Positions 21,241 through 32,771 of a stretch of DNA of 64,000 nt are shown here, in pieces. Position numbers and translations under genes: made by a program. The notes under the pieces were generated by a model, which was not told the origin of the DNA, ran no database searches, and was given only the letters and a program-made list of their open reading frames with translations. The stretch's first letter is position 1, and the number at the start of each line of letters is the position of its first letter. Source of the DNA: Gigaspora margarita (lineage: Eukaryota > Glomeromycota > Glomeromycetes > Diversisporales > Gigasporaceae); contig WTPW01000357.1 of NCBI GenBank assembly GCA_009809945.1, positions 203,378 through 267,377 on the forward strand, in the 5' to 3' direction.

Positions 21241-22029
21241 AGTACTAAAATAAAAAACAAAATAAGATGGGTAGTACTTTATGCCACCTACCACACTAGT
21301 ACTATTAAAGACATTGCTAAACAAACCCTTCTTTGGTTAACAATTTTTATTATTAATAAATAAAATTAGTATTAAACAACAGAAAATGTACCAAATAACT
21401 TTACATTTTTAGATTGAGTTTATATTAAAAAATTTTTATACAAAACTTGCCCATTATTCTAAAAATTACAATATGTGGGTTAGTTCTTGTTGATTATTAT
21501 AGTTTCTACTATGAGTTGCTATTATAAACCTTACTATTCTGGTGATACACAATATGTGACTCACTAAGAAATGTTATTAATGTTATCCATATCTCAGTTA
21601 ATTTCAAAGGTACAATATGAGTATCATGAACAGTAGTCTATTTGTTAAATTTCAAAGATACAAAGTGTGTGCATAATGAGTAATGTTGATTTTTTAATAA
21701 ATATAAATAGATGATAACTGATTATTAATTTATAGTAATAGATCAATTACAAATTATGATGTATCTATTATGACATTAACATGCAAATGAATTACAGATT
21801 TAAATAGTATTATCACCTTATTTTATATTTTTTCACAGTCTAACTATGGTATAGATAATATCAGTCTCCTAATATAAAATATTGATTATGATCAAAAACA
21901 TCATAATTTCTCATTTTTAGTTACCACATAAAATGTAATTAATTTTTCTACTTAGATCATGTTTCTGATCACATTTTCAGATCTGATCCAATCAAAATGC
22001 TAAAGTGTATGAACTCAGAATTAAAAGAT
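21241..22029. other. AT-rich non-coding DNA
   Basis: Runs out of the last satellite unit into sequence with no repeats, TIRs or coding I can support. Confidence 0.5.
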
Positions 22030-22371
22030 AGAATAATAATATAAATAAAAGATAGATAGTAATGTAATTACAATATAATAAATAACCAATCAAAAGATGA
22101 TAGTGGACAGACAGACTTGTGATTACCATTTAGTAGTATTAGATTAGAATATAAATAAAACATAAATAGTAACATAATTACAACTTATTAAATAACCAAT
22201 CAAAAGAATAATAGCAAACAGACAGACCTGCAATTGCCATTTAGTAGTATTAGATTAGAATAAAATAAAAAACAGATAGTAACATAATTACAACATAATA
22301 AATAACTAATCAAAAGAATGATAGTGAACAGACAGACTTGTGATTGCCATTTAGTAGTATTATATTAGATT
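22030..22371 (+). repeat. Three-copy 113-bp tandem repeat
   Basis: Starts near 22030, 22146 and 22256; each unit has AATAACCAATCAAAAGA, GACAGACAGACTTGTGATT and CCATTTAGTAGTATTA. Units are about 90% alike, closer to each other than the 117-bp satellite units are. Confidence 0.8.
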
Positions 22372-23180
22372 GTCATATAATGTATAAAATGTATGTTTTT
22401 ATTGGACACTTTTTTTTTGTCAAATAATAATTATTAATCCATAATAGACAAAATAACAAACTTACTCAAAAGTTAATTTTAATTATATAACATTGTCCGA
22501 ATTCGAAATTACACTCCTGGGCATAATCAAATAATTATAACATTAAAAAATATAAAAAATAAATATAGATGCAAACAAAAAAAAATAACTTCACAATAAC
22601 CAATTTATTGTTACTATAAAGTAAAGAATAATTTTATGTATTTTATTAATTGCTGTAAGTTTTATTATTCACTATTTATCAAATAATAGTGCTAAACATT
22701 TTACTGGAATTTTTTCTTTTATTTAGCTTAAAAAGAATTGTACTCTATAATTAAATATGATTCAAATAAAATTTTGGCAATTTGAACAATTTTTTTAAAT
22801 AAGATAAAGTATTGTACTAATGCAATAGTCTTTGAAAGTTAGATAAAATAATTTTAAAGTAGGGAGAAAAGTGACAATTAATTGCATTTATTTAGTACTA
22901 GTAATTAGGTACTTTCAAAATCTAACCTTAATTTTTCTAATTAAAATCTGCTTAGGCCACTCCAATTTATATCTATGTTTAATATAAACCTTCTCTATAT
23001 TGAGCAAATAATAGAGGGGAGTTAAACAATATATATATATGTAATACTTAGGTTTGAAATTCACTTTTAAATATTACCAAAATGAACCTATACAGAAAGA
23101 TCACAAAAATAAGGTAGCTGCACAATACAGGTGTGCTAAAACCGGAAACATTATTAAATAAATATATATATATAAGAAAT
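22372..23180. other. AT-rich non-coding DNA
   Basis: Contains TATATATA runs near 23030 and 23165. No gene or clear element seen. Confidence 0.5.
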
Positions 23181-23241
23181 AAATTATAGTTTGAACCAGA
23201 TCAGCTATTAGTCTGGTCTGATTTTCAGACCAGACTTTTAA

Positions 23242-23750
23242 GGGTAGAGGGTACATAGATTATTTTTATATAGTTTTATATGGTATTTTGAAAATTCATA
23301 TAAAACTGATATATACTACTAATAAAACTTTTTTAAATTACAACTAACTTTATTAAAATTTTACAAAATATAAATAAAACAATTTATCTATTATAATAAA
23401 ATATTGAACTATTATTATATTTTAAAAAATATAGTTGTATATATTAAAAAGTCTTTCTGGGTTGGCTAAATTTTTTTGGATTGCACAAAATTATAATTCT
23501 GATTGGTCAATTTGCGTAAATTTATAAGTTAGTTTTATTACTAAATTTAATACCCAAACTTTAAAAATATATATTTCACTGAGTTTTTACCCAATATTAA
23601 TAATTTGCTATCATTAGAATTAAAAAAACCTGCTCTACAAACTTGTCTTAAGAATTAAAATTAGTTTACTTAATATAATTTTTTATAAAATAAAATATAA
23701 AAAACTTTACCATTAAGATTATATATAATTTTAAAATAGTACCTCTACCC
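23242..23750. mobile_element. 509-bp piggyBac-like MITE at TTAA, nested
   Basis: Ends GGGTAGAGGGTAC and, inverted, GGGTAGAGGTAC; TTAA on both sides (23238-23241, 23751-23754). With it removed, the host reads AGACTTTTAAGTCTGG, joining two GTCTGGTC-rich parts. Shares the GGGTAG start with the 17642-17781 MITE. Confidence 0.75.
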
Positions 23751-23814
23751 TTAAGTCTGGTCTGAAGTCTGCAGTCTAGTCTAAGTCTGAATATATTTAT
23801 ATGTACTTTTTGAT

Positions 23815-24945
23815 GCTGAACAAGTTTACTTAGTGCATGAAGTTAGAATTAATTAGTAAAATTTTATGGATCATAAGATTTTATAGAATTTTATTAATAA
23901 AATTTTATAACATCTTACAATACACAAATTTTTATTAATTAATTCTAACTTTATGCACTAAGTAACATGTTCAACACCTAAAAATGTATCAAATTGGCAA
24001 AGTTATTTTTATTTACTTGAAATTTGGAGAATAAATACATATATTTTGTATTTTTGATCAAAAAAGTCAAATTTAAGCATCTTTTCTCCAACTTTCAAGT
24101 AAAATAAAAAGTTACTGCTAGTTTAATATATTTTTAGGCTCTGAACAAGTTTATCTAGTGTATAGAGTTAGAATTAATTAGTAAATTTAGTGAATCATAA
24201 GATTTTATAGAATTTTATTAATAAAATTCTATAAAATCTTATGATTCACAAAATTATACTAATTAATTCTAACTTAATGCACTAGGTAAACTTGTTCAGA
24301 GCCTAAAAATACATTAAACTAGCAGTAACTTTTTATTTTACTTGAAAGTTGGAGAAAAGATGCTTAAATTTGACATTTTTGATCAAAAAATCCAAAATTA
24401 TGCATCTATTTTCCAAATTTCAAGTAAAATAAAATAACACTGCCAATTTGATGTTTTTTTAGGTTCTAAACAAGTTTACTTAGTGCATTAAATTAGAATT
24501 AATTAGTAAAGTTTGTGAATAATAATTTTATTAATAAAATTCTATAAAATCTTATGATTCACAAATATTTACTAATTAATTCTAACTTAATGCACTAAGT
24601 AAGTTAATTTAGAACCTAAAAATACATTAAATCAGCCAAATCATTTTTTTATTTAAATAAAATTTGGAGATAGATGCTTAAATTTGACTGTTATGATCAA
24701 AAATCCAAAATTATGCATTCATTCTCCAAATTTTAAGTAAAATAAAAATAACTTAGCAAATTTGATGTATGTTTAGGTGCTAAACATGTTTATTAGTGCA
24801 TAATGTTAGAATTAATTAATAAAAATTTGTGTATATAAGATTTATAAAATTTTATTAATAAAATTCTATAAAATCTTATGATAAAATTTTACTAATTAAT
24901 TCTAACTTCATGCACTAAGTAAACTTGTTCAGTACAAAAAATACA
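23815..24945. repeat. Palindromic satellite: about 3.5 units of about 325 bp
   Basis: Each unit is two palindromes in series. One runs from GAACAAGTTTACTTAGTGCA through AGTTAGAATTAATTAGTAAA to ATTTTATTAATAAAATT and back to the inverse. The other runs from CAAATTGGCAAAGTTATTTT through CTTGAAATTTGGAGA to TTTTTGATCAAAAA and back. Unit starts lie near 23815, 24137, 24465 and 24775. Since every unit equals its own reverse complement apart from drift, the array has no orientation. Confidence 0.8.
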
Positions 24946-25068
24946 TATAATATATTCTGACTCAGAAAGTCTGCAGACTTCAGACCAGACCTGGACTGGA
25001 CTTATATAGTAAAATTTAGAGTCTGAGTCTGGTCTGATCCCGGACCAGACCCAACTGGACAAATTATA

Positions 25069-26550
25069 TGTTGTTTAAATCCCCCCTCCCCTCTAAAAAA
25101 TTTTGAATTTGTTATGTTAAACATAGAATTAAATTGAATTGGCCTTGCCAATGATGTTATAGATTGCAGACCAGCGAAATTCTGTCAGTGCCACTGGGTA
25201 TTTGCAACCACCCTAGCATCATCAACCTAAAAAATTTCACTATCTAGTCAAATTAATCTTAAGATTAGATGTAATATAAAATCAAAGCAAAAATATCCAA
25301 ATCCTAATGCTAACATTGGTAGCAAAATTTTTTTAGACTGGTGGTGCTAAAGTCTTAAGTACTTGATGCCGACACAGCACTTCATGTGACTTATCCTCCT
25401 TATCAGAACAGCAAAAAAATGATATGATTTCAAGAAATTGTTTAGAGAGTATAGAAAATAAAAAATAGTTGTTTATTAATGTATCGGTAAGAAGATAAGT
25501 CATGTGAAATGACCAGTTATTTGAAGTCATCGGTCATTTAGATTATTAGGTCATCTGTCATATGCAATAATTTTTATTGGTCAAATAACTTAATATATTT
25601 CACGACCCCTAATGTTCTCCTATGAACATTTCTGATGATATTTTTATGATGACGCAATGCCATAAAAATATTAAAAATTTACATGACTATTACATCATTA
25701 GTAAAATTTTAGTCAGAAATGTTATGAGCATAGAAACTGTAAAGTATCTATTACAAAGTTACAAAATGTCACGATATGTGAAGTAAAATTAAATTGAGTA
25801 AATAGAAGTTTGTGCAATAAGAAAGTTGGGAAATAACAATTTACTTAGCATAATTTTAACCTTTATATATAAAATAACAACATATATAAATTGTATATTA
25901 TAAAAATTAATTATATTTAGTGACCAGTTTAGATTGGCCAAAATGTATTAGTTTATCAATTAATCATAAGTACTGTGCAATGAAGTTGCGCAAAACCAGA
26001 AATGGGAAATTAATACATTATGATGTAGATATTATATATCTAATTCTGAATTACCTTGCCAATTACCAAATTACTTCAACGTCTTGTAGAGAAGAAGGTA
26101 TAGTTTCTAAATTTTTATACCAAAACCTCTGTGAATATGCATTCAATCTCATGATTATCGTGACTACTTAAATATGACTTAGTATAATGAGATGATCTAC
26201 AAAAATCAGCTAAAAGTTTGCTATACTGTGTTAATATTGTTTTGAGATAATGATATTAATTTGATACTGAATTTAGCTCCAATAATAAACCTGGGTTCTA
26301 CAAATATCATTCATTGTAGGATTAATCAAGTGATATAAGGTCACAAATCACTTGGATCTATTATGCAATCAATTTAAGAGTCAGTTTACAAAAAATGCAG
26401 AGAGGGCGTTAATAAGGTAATCTTTTAAGGTTATGTAATACACGAACAAAAAATAATATATTTAAGGGGGCAATAGTGATGATGTTACCTGATATCTGCA
26501 AAAAAATAATAAATTTAGTACCTATTGTCAACAGCCTATCAGTCTGCTGG
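25069..26550. other. Non-coding; weak hairpin and GACC-rich words
   Basis: At about 25613-25741, CTATGAACATTTCTGA faces its imperfect inverse, a possible old MITE without target duplication. 25470-25560 has repeated AAATGACC and GGTCAT words, similar to 30125-30215. Frames of 65 and 83 residues here show no domain or start context and are not called. Confidence 0.4.
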
Positions 26551-26870
26551 GGGTCCGTATTATTTCACCAACAATCACTTCACAGACACCCCATTCCACC
26601 GACAAATTATTCACTGAAAAGTTCATTTTACCGTTAGTACATTTCACCGAAGCTCATTTCACTGACAAGTTTTTTTCTATTAAGCACACTAACTTTAACT
26701 CTAATTTTACCCTGACCCTACCCTAACCCTAATGACAATGACCAGAATTACTTTGTCAGTGAAATGAGCTTCAGTGAAATGAACTGTCAGTAAAATGAAC
26801 TTGTCGATGAAAAATTTGTCGGTGAAATGGGGTGTCTGTAAAGTGATTGTCAGTGAAATGATTGCCACCC
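26551..26870 (+). mobile_element. Long-TIR MITE (MULE-like), copy 2, perfect 9-bp duplication
   Basis: GTCTGCTGG flanks both sides (26542-26550, 26871-26879). Ends GGGTCCGTATTATTTCACC and, inverted, GGGTGGCAATCATTTCAC. Arms of about 125 bp are built from CATTTCACTGACA-like words; the centre has CCCTACCCTAACCCTAATG, telomere-like. A 9-bp duplication and long arms fit Mutator-like elements. Confidence 0.8.
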
Positions 26871-26879
26871 GTCTGCTGG

Positions 26880-28689
26880 GACTATCGATAATACTACACA
26901 ATAAAAATAAATAACCAATCGGCCTACGATCAGGCTTAATCGAAAAAGGCAGTTAGATTTGGTGAGCTGGGTGGTGTGATCGTAGGTAAGTGTTCTAACA
27001 CTTGGGATGTTCAAATATTCTTGCAATATTAACACACTAACACTTATTAAAAACCATGGCTTGGAATCTACCTCTTGGAATCCAAAATCGAACAAACAAT
27101 CAACAACTATCCATGGTCCATCAGAAGAGTTATGCAAAACTACTATGGTATTCCTCAGTCTGTCAAGAAATCAACTGGCAGCATATCGGTATAGTCACGT
27201 GAACAAGCAAAGTGAACAGACAATTGTACTGCTTATGCCACTTAAGCAGTAGATTAAGATAAATTTATTATTATAGAGAATGTATAGAGTAATAAGCAAA
27301 TGAAATATTTATTATCATGAAGGATGATTTTCTTCTAGGGCGCAAGGCCTTTATTATATACTGTTAAACAATTAGACAGAACTATAGGTCATATTGCTAT
27401 TTTGAATCCTAAAGCTACTAAAGCTCCTACTGCTACTTTATTACATAAATCACTGATATCACTAATAGTACTGATATCTCTATTAATTATTAATTGATCT
27501 ATAAGACCTTTAATATTTTTCGGTCCTTTAGGTCTTATAGTACTGGTAAACCCAACTTTAGTGTTGATCAGCATAAATGGAAAAATCAATACTATACCAT
27601 CTCGATTACCATGTGCTCACACTATGCAACAATTATTAATACCAAAATGATTACGTAAATCTGTACAATTTTATATAGTTAGCAAACAATATAAACAATA
27701 ATTGCAGTATTAATAGTAAAAGCATTATAATAATAAGCTCATATTAATACAATTACAAATTAGGTAACAAAATTGAAAATCGGTACTGATATAAAATAGA
27801 AAATCTTAACTCATACAAGGGTCACCAAAATTCTGGGTCGGGATTCGTCGAAGTGCAACAGAATTATGGTCAGCTTGATCAAAATTGATCAATTTTGCCC
27901 CAAGTTCATAAAAATTTTTACTAATAAATCATATCCATTCATTAAGTAAAAAATGCCCATATGATAATTTTGCAATAGAACCTGCTAAGCAATTAGGGCT
28001 AAACGCTAACCTAGATCCAACGCATCTGACCTAGAAATTTGGAGATAGCCCTGTAAAAATCGAAAATCTTAAGTGACTCAATACATAAATCGACAGAATC
28101 CTGAGTAAAACAAGTAAAACCAAACTATAATATTAATATATAAATACAATAAGTCAAGAAGGCACGATGATGAATAGTCAAGTCAATGTACATATAAAGA
28201 AAATCAATATTGTGAATACATATGGTAATATTATAGGATTATTTAAATAACAATCCCACTGTAATTCAAAAGCATAAACGCATACAAAATCACAAGGAAT
28301 GATCAAATCAGATGCCCAGAATTGCTAACTCCACTTGACTTGCCTGTAAACTATACTCTACGTACTTTGTCGTTCATTCTGGTATTATCACCCAACCTAA
28401 CACTAACCTAACTCAGCTAAATTATTAATCAAATATCACTGGGTTCACTGATCCTGAAACTACCCAAACTCGCTATGGCGGTGTGTAGTTGAATTAGTTG
28501 GTTTTGGAATCAACTATCTTAATTCATACAATATTTTGCCATTACAAAACCTGTTAGCTATTGCAATATTGGAATTAACAGTTGTGGTTTCTATTCAATT
28601 TATTGTAAAATTACAAAACTCGCCGACAATTGCTTTATTGTGATTTATTGTAAAAAAAAAAAAATTACGTACATATGCACGTCGATACT
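26880..28689. other. No supported gene; LTR-like and repeat remains
   Basis: 27330-27360 (AGGGCGCAAGGCCTTTATTATA) resembles the LTR of gypsy element 2 (GGGCTCAAGGGCCTTTATTTATA), so an old LTR fragment may be here. 28090-28390 is a diverged direct copy of 29805-30125. Several 60-95 residue frames between 26850 and 27589 have no recognisable content. Confidence 0.35.
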
Positions 28690-29440
28690 TGTTGTCATGA
28701 CACTCAGTATTTAGTTGATCCACGAATTTTACTATTGTTGCGGCCAAGGGAGAGACTTCCAGATCTTCGCTAGGGTGTCCAGAATTCTGCTGCTAATGAT
28801 AGTAAATTATGCTTGCTAATGATATAAAATTATGCTTTTTATGCTAATAAAAAAAAATTTTTTTAAATTAATAAATTGTATAGTTTTTATAATATAAAAT
28901 TTTAAAAATAACTATTTATGAATTATATTTATTTTAATTTTTTTATTAAAATATAATATATTAAGGTTCTATAAATGTAACTAGAGAACATTATTCTCAA
29001 TTCAAATATTTAGTAGATATAATTGAAATATATCATGTACATACATACATATGCATATAGTATAATATATATAGAAATTTAAAAATATACATAAATCATT
29101 GAAAATTAAATTTTAAATTATGTAAGTTACTACTGAATTTAACATATTAATCTTTATTAAATACATATTATATGAAATAATAAGGTTTTTAGATTTTTTG
29201 TACTATATGTATATAATAGCTAAAACTACAATTTTTGTTAAAAATTTAGTGATACTCTATCTATTATCAAAAATATCTGAATTATGCTAAATTTTATGCT
29301 AGAAAATGTAAATTATGCTTAATTCTGCTGCTAGCATAATAATGCTAGCTAACTTGAATTATGCTAAATTATGCTAATAGCATAATCCTGGACACCCTAA
29401 TCTTCGCTTACCAATTTAACTACTGGGCCACAATTATTAA
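28690..29440 (-). repeat. tRNA-like (SINE-type) sequence split by a hAT element
   Basis: Minus strand, with the insert left out: TGGCCCAGTAGTTAAATTGG fits a pol III A box and D arm; it is followed by a serine-like anticodon arm (AGATCTGGAAGTCT) and a long variable arm. I see no good B box. More likely a tRNA-derived SINE head than a working tRNA gene. Confidence 0.35.
28771..29399. mobile_element. 629-bp hAT-type MITE, perfect 8-bp duplication
   Basis: Ends TAGGGTGTCCAGAATTCTGC and, inverted, TAGGGTGTCCAGGATTATGC. ATCTTCGC flanks both sides (28763-28770, 29400-29407). Subterminal AATTATGCT words repeat many times. Same family as 33509-33943. Confidence 0.85.
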
Positions 29441-29862
29441 GGATTTAGAAATTTGTAAATGAGCATATTTGTGTTAAATATGGGGAGAGCATTTATAAAA
29501 GAACATGTGAGCTTCTTGGTCCTATTTTGGTTACCTCATTAGTTGTGTTATTTTCGAGTATTGCGTGATAGAGGATTATACAGAGATTTTATTAGCAGGG
29601 ACAATGTTAGTTCAGGTTTTTATGAAAGATCATATGCAAACAATGCAATGGTATTCATTTATTACTGACTGCTGCAGGCATATCCCTGATTAGCCTAGGT
29701 CAGATGAATTTGTAAATCATCATACTACCAAAACGTCCAATCAGATTCCAGATTTTGTGTACGAACGCTAAACAATACAGCAATACTGTGAACACATACC
29801 ATTTAGAACGAATCCCGAGAAAACCGTGTAAAAACAAGCTACAATATTAACACATAAATACA

Positions 29863-30150
29863 CTAAATCAAGCAATCACAATGATAAACAATTATGTCAA
29901 ACACACAAAAAAAAAGTAATACTGCGAACATATACCGTAATATTATAATTCCCTTAAATATCAATCCCCACCCCGATAAACAGTAATTTAAAAGCACTAA
30001 AATGTCAGCACATATGGCACGCAAAATTACAAGGACCGACCATCCAATCAGATGCCAAAGTTTGCGGAAGACATCTAACTTGCCTGTAAACCATACACTT
30101 CGTATTTCATACTCCGCTCCTGGTAAAGTTAAATGACCTTCATAAGTCAT
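29863..30150 (-). pseudogene. Possible small membrane-protein remnant in a duplicated 310-bp unit
   Basis: I do not recognise a family. An open minus frame reads FTGKLDVFRKLWHLIGWSVL, then ILRAICADILVLLNY and IIILRYMFAVLLFF, giving several hydrophobic stretches. The diverged direct copy at 28090-28390 gives TGKSSGVSNSGHLI and LVILYAFMLLNYSG in the matching frame, with stops. That protein-level likeness suggests an old coding family rather than chance. Beyond 29863, similar broken segments continue (WNLIGRFG near 29735). Confidence 0.35.
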
Positions 30151-31078
30151 TTGAACTGTGAAATGACCGATGGCTGGTCATTTGTCATTTGCGTCATTTG
30201 GGTTATTTCAAGTCGTTTATCATCCCAGGATATCAGATATGTATATAGATCACCACATAAAATGGCCAGTGCTATTCGGCCCATTGTAGAAAGACATAAA
30301 TCCAGAAAACCTTCTCTAATCATAAGTATCAATTATTAATCTTTACCATTACCAGTAAGGATAGTTGCATGCGTGAAATAAAATTCATATATATATATAA
30401 GATAGCCGCACAATATTGTCGCACCACTCTGTTAATATATCATTTGAATTATCATGATTTTTTATTATGCGTTTCTGCACTCGCTATTCCAGTGACACTA
30501 AGATTGAGTTAGTTTATATCGAAATTATCATATATCTATCATGAGCTATTGTAAATAATTCTGGTACAAAACTAACTATTCCAATGGTAAATAGTAAGTA
30601 GTTAAAATTGTGTTGAATTATCGTAATTTCCACAGTGCAGAGGTGCAAATGTAAAATTTAATTCTAAAATAATTATAAGATAGGTCATAGCTAAGCTGAA
30701 AAAAATACTCACGGTTTAGCCAGTTCAGCTCAGCTGTTATCGTTTAAAACACAATATTTACGAAATTTTGTCCAGCAATTACTGTGTTAAGAAATTCTTT
30801 CATTCTGATCTTTGATCAACCCAATAAAGTCTTACGAAAATATATATATATAACAAATGTTAAAATCTAATAAAAATTTGTATTGGGTCATAATAATATT
30901 TGCAATACATTCGATCATTGCAGCATTGGAGTACAAAGCTGCAAAACATTTAGCAAAATCACGTTCACAAACTTAAGTGATTATGTATGTACATATCGTG
31001 TAACAATAACATAAATTCCAATTCCAATGTCGCTTCATCTAGAAGCTAATTTCGAATGTTCGGATTTAAACTTGATGT
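30151..31078. other. Dispersed repeats, no gene
   Basis: 30125-30215 has repeated TCATTTG/AAATGACC words. 30665-30915 is the partner of the repeat at 3236-3470, and 30960-30985 shares TTCACAAACTTAAGTGATTAT with 8979-9000. Two opposite frames of about 60-68 residues over 30133-30339 are not genes. Confidence 0.45.
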
Positions 31079-31086
31079 AAATTAAC

Positions 31087-31788
31087 CATTGTATCTTGAT
31101 TCCCCGAAAGCTATTTACTCGCCAGCTCATTTTACTGACCCTATATCCCTGACAGAATGTTTCGCCTACAGCATTTTTTGTTGACAGAATCTTTCCTCGA
31201 TATACCATGTTTTCGACCTCCCCTTTCCTTGATAGGACATATTTTCGAAAAGACATTTTACTGACATGACGTATTTCAGAAAGAACATTTTTCCGACATG
31301 ACATGTTTCTGACATCTTTTTCTGACAAGATCTTTCCCCGATTAGAATTTCGTTTAAATAGGTAGAGTGATATATTTGTGTTCATCACATCACAGGATTA
31401 AGCACTCAGCCTAAATTAGAGTTAGGGTTGGGGTTAGATTAGGGTTAGGTGATAGTATAATTTAGGCCGAGTTGATAGTGCTAGTAAACAAATGAAGTAG
31501 TTGCATGATTTCCGTGATGTGATGATCACTGGGTTTATCGTTCTTGTCAGAAAAAGTGCATTCAATAAAACTTAGTGTCAGAGAAAAGTCAAATTAGAAA
31601 TATGTCATGTCAGATAAATGTCTTGTCGAAAATATGAGATTTCTAGGAAAGGGGATGTCGAAAACATGGTATGTCGAGGAAAGATTCTGTCAACAAAAAG
31701 TGCTGTAGGTGAAACATTCTGTCGGGGATATGGGGTCGGTAAAATGAGCTGGTGGGTAACTAACTTTCAGGGAATCATACCAGAATCA
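31087..31788 (+). mobile_element. 702-bp word-repeat TIR element, copy 1, perfect 8-bp duplication
   Basis: AAATTAAC flanks both sides (31079-31086, 31789-31796). Arms of about 250 bp are inverse copies starting near CTTGATTCCCCGAAAG and are made of short blocks ending in GACA (ATATCCCTGACAG, TTTTACTGACATGAC, CGACATGACATG). The centre has TTAGAGTTAGGGTTGGGG, then a non-inverted part. Near-identical in layout to 45478-46178. The minus-strand frame over its left arm is a repeat artefact. It landed beside the SAM-family fragment at 31797. Confidence 0.8.
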
Positions 31789-31796
31789 AATTAACT

Positions 31797-32075
31797 AATT
31801 GTGTGCCAGCACCTGCTTCTCTTTGTGTTTTAAAAGTTACACAGTAATCATTTGGTAAATATTAGTATCTTTTGTTAATAAAATAACTAACTTTATCATG
31901 AATAGATGAAGGAATTCATCTATAGTTGAAACAGGTTCTTCAAACCATTTGGCGAGTAATGAAGTTTCAACTGATAGCTTTAGAATAATTTGTAAGCTAA
32001 TACAAATTCAGATTCTTCATTACTACTTGTCTCATCCTCGCTTGTATTATTTTCATTTACACAGTTAATGTCGGA
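31797..32075 (-). pseudogene. Fragment of the SAM-like multi-copy family
   Basis: Minus strand: KWFEEPVSTIDEFLHLFMIK, then LTKDTNIYQMITV and, after a break, CVTFKTQREAGAGTQLVN. This lines up with KWTVNGSGIFTVDELLSEIY and YRVAFKSEKATGAGT of 5866-7183. Only the part near the N-terminus is left, with an acidic stretch (EDETSSNEESE) to its upstream side and the 702-bp element at its other edge. Confidence 0.55.
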
Positions 32076-32097
32076 GAGAATATTCAGTTATTTTCTA

Positions 32098-32133
<36 letters not shown>

Positions 32134-32642
32134 AGTAAAATTATAAATATATCATATAATGTTAAATTTAAATCGCTTTATTATTTATTTTTACCATTGT
32201 TGTATTTTAATTTTTTTTTATTGTTATATTATCTGCTTTTTTGCCATTGTTGTATTATTGGTCTTGTCAATATTGTATTTTTTTTTTTCAACTGCCGAAT
32301 GATTCAATCTGACTAAGACATTATGCCATTGACCACAAAGAGAAATTTAAAAAATTTTAAATTTAACCTATAATTATGATCCATAACATGTTTGTGAATA
32401 TATTCAGGCCAGGTGGGACATTAACATGTATGTACACTTGTTTAACAAAACTAGTTCAGTTTTTCTTGATTGGCACTAAAGAAATTTTACAATCGCATGT
32501 GCTAATGATTAAATCTACAGAGCAATATAAACATTTACAGTACACAAAGTATGTACCACAGTAATATTTAAGTTATCCATTGCATCTTTCATATGAAATT
32601 TGACTAATTGAGAAAGAAATTTTTAGAATTTTTTTATATCTA
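32076..32642. other. Poly-A/T tract and non-coding DNA
   Basis: A run of about 32 A at 32101-32132, then T-rich DNA with TTGCCATTGTTGTATT words. A 62-residue plus frame at 32376-32564 has no recognisable domain. Confidence 0.4.
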
Positions 32643-32771
32643 TTGTCCGGAAGTAGCGGAGGACCTACATCTTGTCTGTTGTCATGAGAAATTTTGTCAG
32701 GTGTCAAAATTTCATCGATCTGCCACCACGTGAATTGTGATGATCGTACGTTACCCAACTCCGATTACTAC
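32643..32771 (+). mobile_element. Possible older LTR fragment, left part, split by gypsy element 1
   Basis: Together with 40359-40712 it may be one lone LTR into which gypsy element 1 jumped: TGTCCGGAAG start here, and in the other part a TATAAAAGG box (about 40490), AATAAATG (about 40603) and an end at GCCGTGACA. I find no convincing target duplication around the pair, so this is tentative. Confidence 0.3.

Larger units (their letters stand above)
23189..25060. mobile_element. 1872-bp hAT-like element carrying a palindromic satellite and a nested insert
   Basis: AAATTATA flanks both sides (23181-23188, 25061-25068). Ends GTTTGAACCAG and, inverted, GTCCAGTTGG are followed on both sides by repeated GTCTGGTCTGA / TCAGACCAGAC words. 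Inside are the TTAA-flanked insert (23242-23750) and a four-unit palindromic array (23815-24945). No transposase frame. The duplication is AT-rich, so it gives less support than a GC-mixed one would. Confidence 0.65.

Noticed and set aside
25920-26171. 83-residue plus frame
   Set aside because: No recognisable motif, no paralogue in the window and no fitting exon borders.
26880-28090. Complete LTR retroelement near 27.3 kb
   Set aside because: Only one LTR-like fragment is visible, with no partner, no duplication and no coding region.
31035-31388. 117-residue minus frame over the 31087 element
   Set aside because: It is the translated word repeat of the TIR arm; the matching frames at 45474-45719 and 45996-46196 show the same repeat with no codon-level logic.
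32068-32316. 82-residue plus frame with a poly-Lys run
   Set aside because: Translation of the poly-A tract and T-rich DNA.
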